From the NCBI RefSeq assembly GCF_901827175.1, contig NZ_LR594662.1, positions 1,488,001 to 1,552,000 of the forward strand: DNA of 64,000 bases, read 5' to 3'. Both the position numbers and the translations under genes were made by a program. The DNA is from Variovorax sp. RA8 (GTDB lineage: Bacteria > Pseudomonadota > Gammaproteobacteria > Burkholderiales > Burkholderiaceae_C). This document shows positions 1 through 10,881 of this stretch, piece after piece; the first letter of the stretch is position 1, and each line of letters opens with the position of its first letter. Below the pieces are notes generated by a model, which saw only the letters and a list, made by a program, of their open reading frames with translations, did no database searches and was not told the DNA's origin.

Positions 1-1821
1 TTGACGACTGTCACGATCACGTTGCTGCCGTCGGCCGAGCGCTTGGCATAGGCGAGCAGCTCGCCGTTGTCGATCTGGAAGAAGCGCAGGCTGCGGTCTG
101 CATGCAGGGCCGGGTTCTCGCGCCGGATGTGGTTGACGCGCGCGATGAAGGGCGCGAGGCTTTGCGGATCGTCGTGGTTCCAGCGGCGCAACTGGTATTT
201 CTCGGAGTTCAGGTATTCCTCGCTGCCCTGCTCACGCGGCAGGTGCTCACGCAGCTCGAAGGCGGGGCCGTAGATGCCGTAGCTCGCCGACAGCGTGGCC
301 GCCAGCACCAGGCGGGCCATGAAGACGGGGGTTTCGCCGCCCTGCAGCCGCTCGTGCAGGATGTCGGGCGTGTTGGGCCACACGTTGGGCCGGAAGTACT
401 CGCTGCCGAGGCCCTGCGAGAGCTCTGTGAAGTACTCTGTGAGCTCCTGCTTGGTGTTGCGCCAGGTGAAGTAGGTGTAGGACTGCGAGAAGCCCAGCTT
501 GGCGAGCCGGTGCATCACCTTCGGTCGGGTGAAGGCCTCGGCCAGGAACAGCACGTCGGGGTGCGCGCGCTTGAGCTCGGTGATCGCCCATTCCCAGAAG
601 GGGAAGGCCTTGGTGTGCGGGTTGTCGACGCGGAAGATCTTCACGCCCTCGGCGATCCAATGCTCGAACACGCTCTTGAGCTCGGTCCAGAGCCCTTGCC
701 AATCCTCGGTCTCGAAGTTGAAGGGGTAGATGTCCTGGTACTTCTTCGGCGGGTTCTCGGCGTACTGCACGGTGCCGTCGGGGCGCCAGCGGAACCAGGC
801 GGGATGGGCCTTGACGTAGGGGTGGTCGGGCGCGCACTGGAAGGCGATGTCGAGGGCGATCTCCAGGCCGTGGCGCTGTGCCTCGGCCCGCAGGTGCTGG
901 AAGTCCTCGCGGGTGCCCAGCTCGGGCAGGATGGACTTGTGGCCGCCTTCCTCTGCGCCGATGGCCCAGGGGCTGCCCACATCGCCGGGCTGCGCCGCGA
1001 GCGCGTTGTTCTTTCCCTTGCGCTGGATGCGCCCGATCGGATGGATCGGCGGGAAGTAGAGCACGTCGAAGCCCATGGCGGCGATCGCCGGCAGGCGCGC
1101 CTCCACGTCCTTGAAGGTGCCGTGCCGGTCGCCTTCGGGCGCGGTGGAGCGAGGGAAGAGCTCGTACCAGGTGCTGAAGCGTGCGCGCTCGCGGTCGGCC
1201 ACGAGCGGCAGCTCCACCGGGTGGTGCGTGGCCAGGCGGCGGTCGGGATAGCGCTCGGCCAGGACGCAGAGCGCCTCGTCCAGTGCGAAGGCCTTGAGGG
1301 CTGTCGCGTCCATGCTGTTCTCGACCGCCGCGGCCTCCAGCTCACGGCTCCAGCGCGCCAGCGCCTGGGCATCGGCAGCTTTCGCGCGCCCGGCCCGCTC
1401 GGCTGCGGCGGCGATTTCATGCGCGCCCACCTGCGAGGCGATGCGGATGTCTTCCGGATCGACGCGGCGCGCCATGTCGTGGCGCCAGGATTCGAAGGCG
1501 TCGACCCAGGCGGTGACGGTGTAGCGGTAGCGGCCGATCGCGGGCGGCGCGAATTCGGCCTCCCAGACGTCGTTGCCCAATGCCTTCATCGGAAGCTCGG
1601 CCCAGTCCGCGTCGGCCTCGGCGCGCCAGCGCAACATCACGCGCAGCACGTCGTGGCCGTCGGCGAAGCAGTGGGCCTGCACGCGCAAGGCCTCGCCGGC
1701 CACGCGCTTCACCGCGAAGCGGCCGCCGTCGACGTTCGGCAGCACCGCATCGATGACGGCACGCACGCGGCCGTCCTCGCCGTCCGTGCGTTCGATCTTC
1801 GGGGCGGGCGATGCGGCGGCC

Positions 1822-1829
<8 letters not shown>
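1..1829 (-). CDS. glgE: Alpha-1,4-glucan:maltose-1-phosphate maltosyltransferase (GlgE), C-terminus cut by window edge
   Basis: GH13-family enzyme that transfers maltose from maltose-1-phosphate to growing alpha-1,4-glucan in the cytoplasm. About 609 codons are visible; the 3' end lies beyond position 1. Family signatures seen: an N-terminal beta-sandwich region, then residues around 223-265 with [20 protein letters not shown] and YFPPIHPIG typical of GlgE, the nucleophile motif [14 protein letters not shown] near residue 401, and the acid motif LAEAF near residue 427. The ATG at 1829 overlaps the glgB stop (ATGCCTAA), so translation is probably coupled. No treS or maltokinase gene lies in the visible part of the locus; they could sit beyond the left edge. 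The main alternative is another GH13 alpha-amylase, which the motifs make unlikely. Confidence 0.9.
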
Positions 1830-3729
<1,900 letters not shown>

Positions 3730-3922
3730 TCGAGGGCCGCGGCCATGCGATGAACGCAGCCGGATCGGCGTTGAACGGACCGTTGTAGGTGCACCGCGGC
3801 GTCCCGGCAATGACCGCGGCCGCGCTTCAGCTTGTCGGACAGCGTCGCGACTTTAGAAGTGGGAGTGGACATCCGGATGCAGAGGAGGCAAGGGTTCGCG
3901 ACCCCTGCGTCCGTTCCCGTAT

Positions 3923-4825
3923 TCAGATCCGGCGATAGGCAGCAGCGAGCTCGGGGAGGAAATCCTCGAAGCGCGTGGGCGTCGTGTTCGCAGGCGTGCG
4001 GCCTGCGCGCGGGCCGACCCGCTCTTCGTTGAAGGCGCGCGTCATTTCCAGGTAGAGCGCCACGAAGCTGGGCGACAGGCCGGCGCCGACCAGCGCATCG
4101 TCCATCTCGGCCTCGGACAACTGGACATAGGGCAGCGCCGGCTGCCCGATGGCGGTCCCGAGCAGGCGGGCAATGTCCCGATGGCTCAGGTCGCGCTGGC
4201 CCAGGAGCTCGCGCACCGCGATGCCGGTCCAGTCGCACGCCAGCAGCGCCTGGGCTGCGGCCGCGGCGATATCGTCGGCCGCGATCATGGGCACGGGAAG
4301 ATCGGGCGCGACGGTGTCGGCCAGCATGCCCGCTTCCTTGATGGTGCCGAGCGCGTCGTAGAGGTTCTCGAAGAAGGAGACCGGGCGCAGCAGCAGCAGG
4401 TCGATGCCGGCGATCTCGCGCAGGCGCTGCTCCTGCCGGTGCAGGCCGGCAATCAAGCCGGTGCCCTTGGGCACATCGGCGCCAAGGCTACTGAGCACCA
4501 CCACCCGTCGCACGCCGCTGGCCTGCACGGCCTGCGCGATGGCCTCGCCTTCCTCGTCCTGCCGGGCTGCGTAGTCCGTTGCCTGGCGGTCGGTCGCCAG
4601 CAGGGTGTAGACCCCGTCGGCACCGCGGAAGGCTTGCGCGAGGAAAGCCGGGTCGCGGCTGTCGCCGGGCAGCACCTCGGCGCCGGCGCTCGTCAGCACA
4701 GCCAGCTTTTCGGGGTTGCGGCCAATGGCGCGGACGCGGGCGCCCGCCGCCAACAGGCGACGGGCGATCTTGCCGCCGGTGTGGCCGGTGGCGCCCATGA
4801 CGGCGAAGAGAGGAATGGTGCTCAC
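3923..4825 (-). CDS. NmrA/HSCARG-type NAD(P)-binding oxidoreductase-like protein
   Basis: 300-residue atypical short-chain dehydrogenase fold. A Rossmann dinucleotide motif GATGHTG sits at residues 11-17, followed by the arginine-rich segment RAIGRNPEKL that is typical of NADP binding in NmrA-like proteins. The substrate is not predictable; family members include quinone oxidoreductases and redox-sensing regulators. The start is GTG at 4825 with a GGAG ribosome site about 7 bases upstream (minus strand). Its divergent neighbour is an AraC regulator only about 140-200 bases away, so this gene is the likely regulatory target. Confidence 0.85.
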   Translation of the reverse strand: MSTIPLFAVMGATGHTGGKIARRLLAAGARVRAIGRNPEKLAVLTSAGAEVLPGDSRDPAFLAQAFRGADGVYTLLATDRQATDYAARQDEEGEAIAQAVQASGVRRVVVLSSLGADVPKGTGLIAGLHRQEQRLREIAGIDLLLLRPVSFFENLYDALGTIKEAGMLADTVAPDLPVPMIAADDIAAAAAQALLACDWTGIAVRELLGQRDLSHRDIARLLGTAIGQPALPYVQLSEAEMDDALVGAGLSPSFVALYLEMTRAFNEERVGPRAGRTPANTTPTRFEDFLPELAAAYRRI

Positions 4826-4967
4826 GTCAGGACTCCGGAGGTGGGTTGGACATGGCGTCTACTATGGTCGGCAGGTTCAGGCTGATCAATGCCTCAGCGT
4901 CGCTGATCGATGCTCGTTCGTCCAAGGCGGCTGGACGGACAGGTAGAGTGACCTCCATACTTGCCGC

Positions 4968-5031
4968 ATGCAGATCGGCGATGCCTTCACCCCCGTGGAC
5001 CCGCTGGGCGAAGCCCTGCATTTCCTGCTGC
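4968..5031 (+). other. Out-of-frame 5' segment of the AraC gene (apparent 1-base insertion)
   Basis: The frame starting at ATG 4968 encodes a segment containing VDPLGEALHFL, which is the expected N-terminus of this AraC subfamily, but it runs into a different frame from the rest of the gene. Deleting T5029 changes CTGC to CGC and joins the two parts as ALHFLR-MNGVFYCRSEF, exactly in register with the downstream frame. This is either a real frameshift, an assembly error, or a gene that now starts at 5032. Confidence 0.6.
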
Positions 5032-5937
5032 ATGAACGGTGTCTTCTACTGCCGCTCCGAATTCAGCGCGCCCTGGGGCCTGACGCTGCCGCCCATGGCG
5101 CACTGCCTGATGTTCCATGTGGTGACATCCGGGCCCTGCTGGCTCGAGCTCGAGGGGCTGGAGCCGCAGCGGCTGGCGCCGGGCGACTTCGCGCTGGTGC
5201 CGCACGGCGCCGGCCACCGCTTGGTGAGCGAGCCGGGCGCCGAGGTGGCCGGGCTGTTCGACCTGCCGCGCGAGCAGCTCAGCGAGCGCTACGAGGTGCT
5301 GCACCACGGCGGCGGTGGCGCGGCCACCAGCCTGGTCTGCGGCGCGGTCCGCTTCGATCACCCGGCCGCGCAGCGCCTGGTGCAACTGCTGCCCGCGGTG
5401 ATCCGCACGGACGCCGGGCGCTCGCCCGAGGCCGAATGGCTGGGCAGCACGCTGCGCTTCATGGCGGCGGAGGCCAGCGCCCTGCGGCCGGGCGGCGAGA
5501 CCATCATCACGCGCCTGGCCGACATCCTCGTGATCCAGGCCATCCGCTCGTGGATGGCGCGCGACCCGGCTGCGCGCACCGGCTGGCTCGGTGCCCTCCA
5601 GGACCGGCAGATCGGCCGCGCCATTTCCCTCATCCACCGCGAGCCGGCGCGGCCGTGGACGGTAGCGTCGCTGGCGGCCGAGGCCGCGATGTCACGCTCC
5701 GCTTTCGCCGCCCGTTTCACGTCGATGGTCGGCGAGCCGGCGATGCACTACGTGGCGCGCTGCCGCATGCACATCGCGCTCACGCTGCTGCAGGAGAAGA
5801 ATGCGCGGCCGGTGGAGCTGGCGAGCCGGCTGGGCTACCAGTCGGAGGCCGCTTTCAGCCGCTCGTTCAAGCGCTTCATCGGCATCTCGCCGGGGGCAGC
5901 GCGGCGCGGGCAGGTTGCCGTGCCGCCTGCGTTCTGA
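5032..5937 (+). CDS. AraC-family transcriptional regulator with N-terminal cupin domain (5' end probably frameshifted)
   Basis: 301 residues from the ATG at 5032. The N-terminal half is a cupin-like ligand domain (LPPMAHCLMFHVVTSGPCWL, then LAPGDFALVPHGAGHRL). The C-terminal ~100 residues form the double helix-turn-helix of AraC/XylS proteins, with VASLAAEAAMSRSAFAARF and ELASRLGYQSEAAFSRSFKR. The ATG at 5032 lacks a convincing ribosome site, and the conserved first ~20 residues are encoded just upstream in another frame from 4968 (see that entry). The same frame is open back to 4846 but codes for unlikely sequence there. Divergent from the NmrA-like gene, which it probably regulates. Confidence 0.75.
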   Translation: MNGVFYCRSEFSAPWGLTLPPMAHCLMFHVVTSGPCWLELEGLEPQRLAPGDFALVPHGAGHRLVSEPGAEVAGLFDLPREQLSERYEVLHHGGGGAATSLVCGAVRFDHPAAQRLVQLLPAVIRTDAGRSPEAEWLGSTLRFMAAEASALRPGGETIITRLADILVIQAIRSWMARDPAARTGWLGALQDRQIGRAISLIHREPARPWTVASLAAEAAMSRSAFAARFTSMVGEPAMHYVARCRMHIALTLLQEKNARPVELASRLGYQSEAAFSRSFKRFIGISPGAARRGQVAVPPAF

Positions 5938-6205
5938 GAAGTCGTCGTTAGCAGCCGCATTGGCTTTCAATTGTTAATCGATTGGAAGCTGAGAGTAGAA
6001 GCATTGCGGCACGGAAGAGTGTCGGCGCCAAACCGTTCATTGAGAGTCGACTGATCAAGGCGCCCCTGCGCGACGACAGGAACGAGCGATGAAGTGTTTC
6101 CGTCTTGCTGAGTACGCGGCGTCGAAGAGAAAGATGCGGTTTGCATTTCATTTTTGAGCGTTCATCCATGGAGATGGACGCGCTGAAAAATGCGTTCAAA
6201 CCTGT

Positions 6206-6595
6206 GTGGGCAAGCTCCCATTGACCGTGCTACCGGATGAAGGCTATGCGTACCGCCTGAACGTGAGCCCCAAGGCGATCAGGAACGGTGCGTATCTGCG
6301 CACACTCACTCGCCGCCAGTATCTCGGCGTTCTCATTCAGCAGAACGCCATCGCCATCGGTGCCCGTGGCGACCTGGACAGATCCATCCGCTACTTCGAA
6401 TCCGCGGCCGAGCTCGATCCCCGGAACGTCTATTTTCCGAGAAACCTCCATGCACTCTGGATTCGCAAGGCCAAAGCCGCGTCATCCTTGGAATGGGCCG
6501 GCAAGTATCGCGAGATTGCCTATCGGTACTACGACCAGGCCTATGAGATGGGATGGACACGCGATCCTGATGCAAATACAAGGGGGAAGAAATGA
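6206..6595 (+). CDS. TPR-like hypothetical protein, probably an N-terminally truncated remnant
   Basis: 129-residue reading frame with a GTG start at 6206. The middle contains one tetratricopeptide-like unit (RGDLDRSIRYFESAAELDPRN) followed by YFPRNLHALWIRKAKAA; no signal peptide or membrane segment. The N-terminus begins abruptly without a good ribosome site, and the frame upstream is closed by a stop at 6155, so this may be the tail of a longer protein that has lost its front. Its stop overlaps the start of the next gene by ATGA, suggesting an operon with the RHS remnant. Function unknown. It sits in a lower-GC patch that differs from its flanks, consistent with accessory DNA. Confidence 0.5.
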   Translation: MGKLPLTVLPDEGYAYRLNVSPKAIRNGAYLRTLTRRQYLGVLIQQNAIAIGARGDLDRSIRYFESAAELDPRNVYFPRNLHALWIRKAKAASSLEWAGKYREIAYRYYDQAYEMGWTRDPDANTRGKK

Positions 6596-6810
6596 AACTG
6601 ATGCGCTCGCTGGCATTCATGCTGGCCTTGCTGTCGCTGCTCGTCACGAATGTGGTGGCACGCGAGTACTCGCCCACGACGGGGCGCTACATCCAGTTCG
6701 ATCCGACCGGCCTGGATGGAGGCTGGAACGGATACGCGTACGTATCGAGCGATCCACTTGGTTGGTATGACGAGCGATTCCTTCCTGGGGACAAGATCCC
6801 GGGATATTGA
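6592..6810 (+). CDS. Small exported protein carrying a single RHS-core tip motif
   Basis: 72 residues. The first ~23 form a clear Sec signal peptide (MKLMRSLAFMLALLSLLVTN, cut after VVA). The mature part starts REYSPTTGRYIQFDPTGLDG and continues NGYAYVSSDPLGWYD, which matches the RHS-repeat-associated core that normally sits just before a polymorphic toxin domain. Only 12 residues follow, so no toxin domain is present. Start ATG 6592 overlaps the preceding stop. It could be a remnant of an RHS toxin joined to a signal peptide, or a genuine small secreted RHS-core protein. Role unknown. Confidence 0.65.
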   Translation: MKLMRSLAFMLALLSLLVTNVVAREYSPTTGRYIQFDPTGLDGGWNGYAYVSSDPLGWYDERFLPGDKIPGY

Positions 6811-6824
6811 TAGTGGAGCTGACC

Positions 6825-7025
6825 ATGGTCGAAGTCGCGACAATTTCTTTCCGTGACCTGGAGTCCCAGAGTGATGCCATCGCGGTACTGCGTGCCAATG
6901 AAGAGGTCATTTGCCTTTGCCTATCCGTAGCATCAAATGGTGACATCGAAGTTGCGATGAACAAGGCCGTAGCACAAGAGCTGCTCGAAGCCCTTCGCAA
7001 GGCTGTGGAAGGCTTCAGTCCCTGA
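6825..7025 (+). CDS. Small hypothetical protein downstream of the RHS remnant
   Basis: 66 residues from the ATG at 6825, which has a GGAG ribosome site about 7 bases upstream; the frame is open a little further to 6807, but that start has no better site. The product is acidic, soluble, without signal peptide or membrane segment, and ends in a helix-rich stretch (VAQELLEALRKAVEGF). No family recognised. Its position directly after an RHS tip is where an immunity gene would be expected in a polymorphic-toxin locus, but that is inference from location only. Confidence 0.5.
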   Translation: MVEVATISFRDLESQSDAIAVLRANEEVICLCLSVASNGDIEVAMNKAVAQELLEALRKAVEGFSP

Positions 7026-7250
7026 CTTGCCACAAAGGACTGTCGGGTTCGAGGGCGAAACTTCGTCTTTTGCGCTGACGCAGATTGCGTTGTTCAGCGG
7101 AGATGCTGCAGCGCTTCTTTGAAGAGGCTGGCTGGATAATTGAGTGGCCGCAATGATTCCTTGCGACGCCGTGAACACCCCCGTGGGGTTGATGCACAGG
7201 TAACCACTCCTCGGTTGCGACGCGAACAAGATTGACCTCAGGGACTTCCG

Positions 7251-7607
7251 ATGAACGACAAATTCGATGCGCCTGCCCCTTGGGATGCCACCTTCGCGGC
7301 CAGGCTCCCCGGAAAACTGCTGCTCGTCGGCCTGACCTACCTTGACGTCGAAGGCAAATTGATCGACAAGCAGCAAATCTTCGGCCGCGTCCTGTCTGCC
7401 ACGCCGGGCGGCGGCATCTCTCTCCGGCTGGAGGGGCGCCGCGCGGGAGAGCACTACGCGCTTCTGCCGGACACGCGCTCGTTTTGCAAGGCCAAGCCCG
7501 GCCAGTACCGGCTGCACGCAACGGGCGAGGTCGTGGTCAATCCGGACTACACCGTCACATTCTCGATTCGAAAGCAAGCTCGCCGTCCACCGGCGACGAT
7601 CCACTGA
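7251..7607 (+). CDS. Hypothetical protein, predicted beta-rich, 118 residues
   Basis: ATG at 7251 with an AGGGA ribosome site about 8 bases before it. The product starts MNDKFDAPAPWDATFAARLP, and its body alternates short hydrophobic and charged stretches (GKLLLVGLTYLD, QQIFGRVLSA, GGISLRLEG, GEVVVNPDYTVTFSI), suggesting a small all-beta fold. No signal peptide, no catalytic motif. The family is not recognised. It closes the low-GC accessory patch, separated by 225 bases of apparently empty sequence from the preceding small gene. Confidence 0.55.
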   Translation: MNDKFDAPAPWDATFAARLPGKLLLVGLTYLDVEGKLIDKQQIFGRVLSATPGGGISLRLEGRRAGEHYALLPDTRSFCKAKPGQYRLHATGEVVVNPDYTVTFSIRKQARRPPATIH

Positions 7608-7659
7608 TGCGCCTCGACGGTCCAGGTTATCGGAGTGGCGCTGTCTTGGCGCGCCAGCG

Positions 7660-9213
7660 TCAATTGGGACGGAAGAGGTCCTGCGGGATGCCTGCCGCGT
7701 TGAAAAGGTAGTCGCGCGAGGCTTCCAGGTCCCGGCGCAGCCGGCGCAGGTCGACGTCGAGCAGCTTGCCTTTCCACTTGCGCACCTTGCCCGCGACGAT
7801 CACCGTCTCGACGTTGGAGCGCTCCATCAGCGACACCACCGCACCCGGCACGACGTTGAGCGGTGCCACGTTGATCGCCTCGGCGTCGAGGATGATGATG
7901 TCGGCCTCCTTGCCCGGCGTGAGCGAGCCGGTCTTGCGATCGAGCCGCAGGTCGCGCGCGCCCTCCATCGTGGCAAAGCGCAGCACATCGCGCGTGGTCA
8001 AGAGTTCCGGCAGGGCGGGTGGGTTGTTCTGCTCCAACGCCATCTGGTTCACGAAGGCCTTCTGCAACGCCATGGCGCTGCGCATCTGGGTGAACATGTC
8101 GGCCGTCAGGGTGCATTCCACGTCCACGCTCAGCGAGGGCTGGATGTCCAGGGACAGCGTCTTGAGAATGGGTGGCATGCCATGGCGCATGTTCATCTCG
8201 ATCGGGACGGCGAGCGAGACGCCCGCGCCTGCATCCTTCACCTTTTGCCAACTCATGTCGGACATCCCGGTCATGTGAATGAACAGGTTGTCAGGGCCGA
8301 ACTGGCTGGACGCTGCGAGCGCATCGAAGGTCGGACCCATGCCGAAGCTGCCGACGATGTGGGCCACTACCTGCAGCCCGAGCTGGCGCCCGAGGGTCCA
8401 GGCCACCGCGAAGCCCGGCAGGTAGATCTCGCCGCCCATGGTCATGGACAGGAGCTGATCGTCGGAGCTGAAGTATTGCCCCTTGATGCGGGCGGCATCC
8501 GCCGGGTACTGGTTGCCGGGGACGTTGCCCGCGCTCTCGAAGTAGCCGAGCACGCTGCGCCGCCCCGAATCGGCCAGGCCCTTGATCGCGGCGTCGGAGT
8601 GCTGCGGCGAGTGATGGATCTGGGAGATGTCGTGCACCGTCGTGACACCCGCGTCGATCTGGCTGAGCGCGCCGAAGAGCTCGCTGATGTAGACGTCCTG
8701 CGGCCGATACACCGGAGCGAACTTGCCGAGGATGTGCTCGAAGTAGTTGATGGCGCCGTGCGGCTTGCCGTCGTTGAACAGCAGGCCGTCAGCCAGGAAG
8801 CTGCGCAGCGCGGTCTCGAACTGATGGTGGTGCGTATCGATGAACCCCGGCATCACGATCTTGCCGCGGGCGTCGATCACGGCGCCGAACGCTGGCAGGT
8901 TCGGTCCGACGGCGAGGATCTTCTTGCCTTCGACCAGCACATCGGCCTGGACGAAATCTCCCACTTTCGGGTCCATCGACATGACGTGGCCGCCGTGAAT
9001 GACATAGCGCCGTCCGTGTCGGCCGCTGTCCCTGGGGGAATCGTCGTCGTCCTGCGCTGCAGCAACGCGCTCGGTGAACAGCCCCAGCCCGGCTGCCGCG
9101 GCAGCGGTCCCCGCCGTCCCGGCCTTCAGGAAATTGCGCCGTGAATAGCTCGCAGAATCGTGTGGCGAATGGGAATGGTCCTGCGGCCTGCCTTGATCGC
9201 ACAGTTTGCACAT
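7660..9213 (-). CDS. Tat-exported amidohydrolase-superfamily protein
   Basis: 517 residues. Residues 1-50 contain a twin-arginine signal (YSRRNFLKAGTAGTAAAAAG) preceded by a short Cys/His-rich leader (MCKLCDQGRPQDHSHS). The mature part is a metal-dependent amidohydrolase: a beta-sandwich strand with VIHGGHVMSMDP, the metal-binding motif GFIDTHHHQFETALRSF near residues 122-138, and a C-terminal SLTPGKEADIIILDAE typical of the chlorohydrolase/cytosine-deaminase-like branch. The substrate cannot be named. ATG 9213 is chosen over the longer frame (to 9270) because a GGAGGAGA ribosome site lies just before it. It appears to be a single-gene unit. Confidence 0.8.
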   Translation of the reverse strand: MCKLCDQGRPQDHSHSPHDSASYSRRNFLKAGTAGTAAAAAGLGLFTERVAAAQDDDDSPRDSGRHGRRYVIHGGHVMSMDPKVGDFVQADVLVEGKKILAVGPNLPAFGAVIDARGKIVMPGFIDTHHHQFETALRSFLADGLLFNDGKPHGAINYFEHILGKFAPVYRPQDVYISELFGALSQIDAGVTTVHDISQIHHSPQHSDAAIKGLADSGRRSVLGYFESAGNVPGNQYPADAARIKGQYFSSDDQLLSMTMGGEIYLPGFAVAWTLGRQLGLQVVAHIVGSFGMGPTFDALAASSQFGPDNLFIHMTGMSDMSWQKVKDAGAGVSLAVPIEMNMRHGMPPILKTLSLDIQPSLSVDVECTLTADMFTQMRSAMALQKAFVNQMALEQNNPPALPELLTTRDVLRFATMEGARDLRLDRKTGSLTPGKEADIIILDAEAINVAPLNVVPGAVVSLMERSNVETVIVAGKVRKWKGKLLDVDLRRLRRDLEASRDYLFNAAGIPQDLFRPN

Positions 9214-9338
9214 AGGGATGTCTCCTCCAGTGTGGAGTCTTCCGAAATGACGGCTCCTGCGATCTTTCATAGGTGGAGCGACCCGCGGTGTAAAGCAGTG
9301 TTACATCGCCTTCCGGACTGAGGCGCCGGCTGCTGCCG

Positions 9339-10865
9339 CTAGGACTTCCAGAACCGGCGCGCCTGCGCGATCTTGTCCAGTGCCGCCCGGCATTGGAGCG
9401 CACCCGGGGGCTGTCGCGCCAAGAGCCAGCCGACCGCGAACCAGGCTCGGCCATCGTGGCCGGCCGCCTCGCGGTAGGCGCTGATCGCCACGGCCGCGTC
9501 GTTGTGATCGCCCAGGGCATCCTGCGCGGGGCGCAGTTCATTCAGGTAGCGCGCGGCACGGCCCTCCCCGAAGATCGGGGCGACGAACTCGGCCAGGTAA
9601 CGCAGGCGCTTGAGCCGCTTGCGGACCCGGTGCTGTGCCTCGGGCTCCAGCGCGTCGAAACGCCGGCCGTCGCGCACCACCTGGCGGTGCAGCTTCGACA
9701 GGCGCGCGCGCAGCTGCTTACGGGCCGATTCGCCGTGCTGCCCGGCCGGGGCCGCGCCGGCGGGTTGTTCCTCGGGCGGCAGCGAAGCGGCGATCAGGCT
9801 GATCAGCACCAGCTGGAAGTCCTGGCCACGCACCACGGCGGCGGGGTCGGGCTCCGGCTCGGCGGGCTTGGGCCAGGTGACCGGCGGGCCGCCGACCGCT
9901 TCGATCTGCGGCTGCACCGTCTGCTGCAGGTGCTCGCGATCGCGCTGCCGGCCCAGCGCACGGAAGGCGTCCACCAGGGCGGGCTCCCAGGCCGGGTCTA
10001 TGGCCGGCGCGAAGTCGGCCATCTCGCGCAGGGCGGTGCGCAGCCGACGGATGCCGACGCGCAGTTGATGCACATGCTCGGGGTCGGGGCTGCCGGCGGC
10101 CACTTCGCTGGCATTGGGCAGGATCTGCGCCAGGCAGGCACCGATCACGGCGCCGAACACCTGCGGTCCGTCCATGTGCTTGTTCAGGGCGGGCGGCTCG
10201 GCCTTGACCGCCTCGCCGTACTCGATGCCCTTGGCCAGCCGCTCGCCGCGCGCGGCCTTGGAGACCGTGTCCAGCGAGATCCGGTAGCGCAGGCGCCAGC
10301 GGCGCGCGAGCTCGAGCAGGGATCGCGGGCTGCCGCTCTTGAGCTCGATCTCGAGCTCGCATATGGCATGCACGCGGTCGCCCGCGCGTACCTCGCCGCG
10401 GTCGAAGGCGAGCTCGACCCGGGCATCGCCGGTGCGCATCTCGCGCAAGGTGCGGCGGATGTCGGTGGCGTGGAGCGGCATCAGCCGTGCCTCGGCCGGC
10501 TCCTGGCCGGCGTCACGCAGCGCTTTGTCGATGAGCGCGCCGACCGGCGTGCCCGCATGGCGCTCCAGGCGCGGCAGCGGCACGTCGCCGGCCTTGGCAG
10601 GCTCGATCGCGACGTTGTGCTCGTGGCGCTCCAGCGCACTGCCGCCCGGCGCCTTGGCGGTCTGCACCCAGCGCAGCCCTTCCTTGCGGATGCGCAGCAC
10701 GATGCGCTGCGCCGCCAGCGTGCCATCGGCGGTGTCGTAGTAGAGGGCCTGCAGGCGTTCCCGCGTCGAGCGGCCGCGCGCAACCGCGCTTTCGACGGCC
10801 GCGCGGTCGTGCGGATCGACCTGGAACTTGAGCTCGAATTCGGTCACATCTTCTTCAGGCGGCAA
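9339..10865 (-). CDS. CYTH and CHAD domain protein (inorganic triphosphatase/polyphosphate-binding type)
   Basis: 508 residues with two domains. Residues ~8-205 form a CYTH triphosphate-tunnel domain, with the diagnostic EFELK near the N-terminus (ExExK) and ELEIELKSG later. Residues ~230-500 form a CHAD helical domain, with HVHQLRVGIRRLRTALREM and HRVRKRLKRLRYLAEF; CHAD domains bind polyphosphate. CYTH-CHAD proteins include the E. coli triphosphatase YgiF. It is second in a two-gene unit behind an 83-residue protein, 16 bases away, and that unit is preceded by a strong Pho box match, which fits a role in phosphate or polyphosphate metabolism. The actual activity is not proven by sequence. 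Confidence 0.88.
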   Translation of the reverse strand: MPPEEDVTEFELKFQVDPHDRAAVESAVARGRSTRERLQALYYDTADGTLAAQRIVLRIRKEGLRWVQTAKAPGGSALERHEHNVAIEPAKAGDVPLPRLERHAGTPVGALIDKALRDAGQEPAEARLMPLHATDIRRTLREMRTGDARVELAFDRGEVRAGDRVHAICELEIELKSGSPRSLLELARRWRLRYRISLDTVSKAARGERLAKGIEYGEAVKAEPPALNKHMDGPQVFGAVIGACLAQILPNASEVAAGSPDPEHVHQLRVGIRRLRTALREMADFAPAIDPAWEPALVDAFRALGRQRDREHLQQTVQPQIEAVGGPPVTWPKPAEPEPDPAAVVRGQDFQLVLISLIAASLPPEEQPAGAAPAGQHGESARKQLRARLSKLHRQVVRDGRRFDALEPEAQHRVRKRLKRLRYLAEFVAPIFGEGRAARYLNELRPAQDALGDHNDAAVAISAYREAAGHDGRAWFAVGWLLARQPPGALQCRAALDKIAQARRFWKS

Positions 10866-10881
10866 CCCGCCGGCAGCGCGC

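Noticed and set aside
5948..6199. 83-residue minus-strand open frame in the gap after the AraC gene
   Set aside because: No ribosome site, no domain and Arg/Ser-rich random-like composition; the gap appears to hold no gene.
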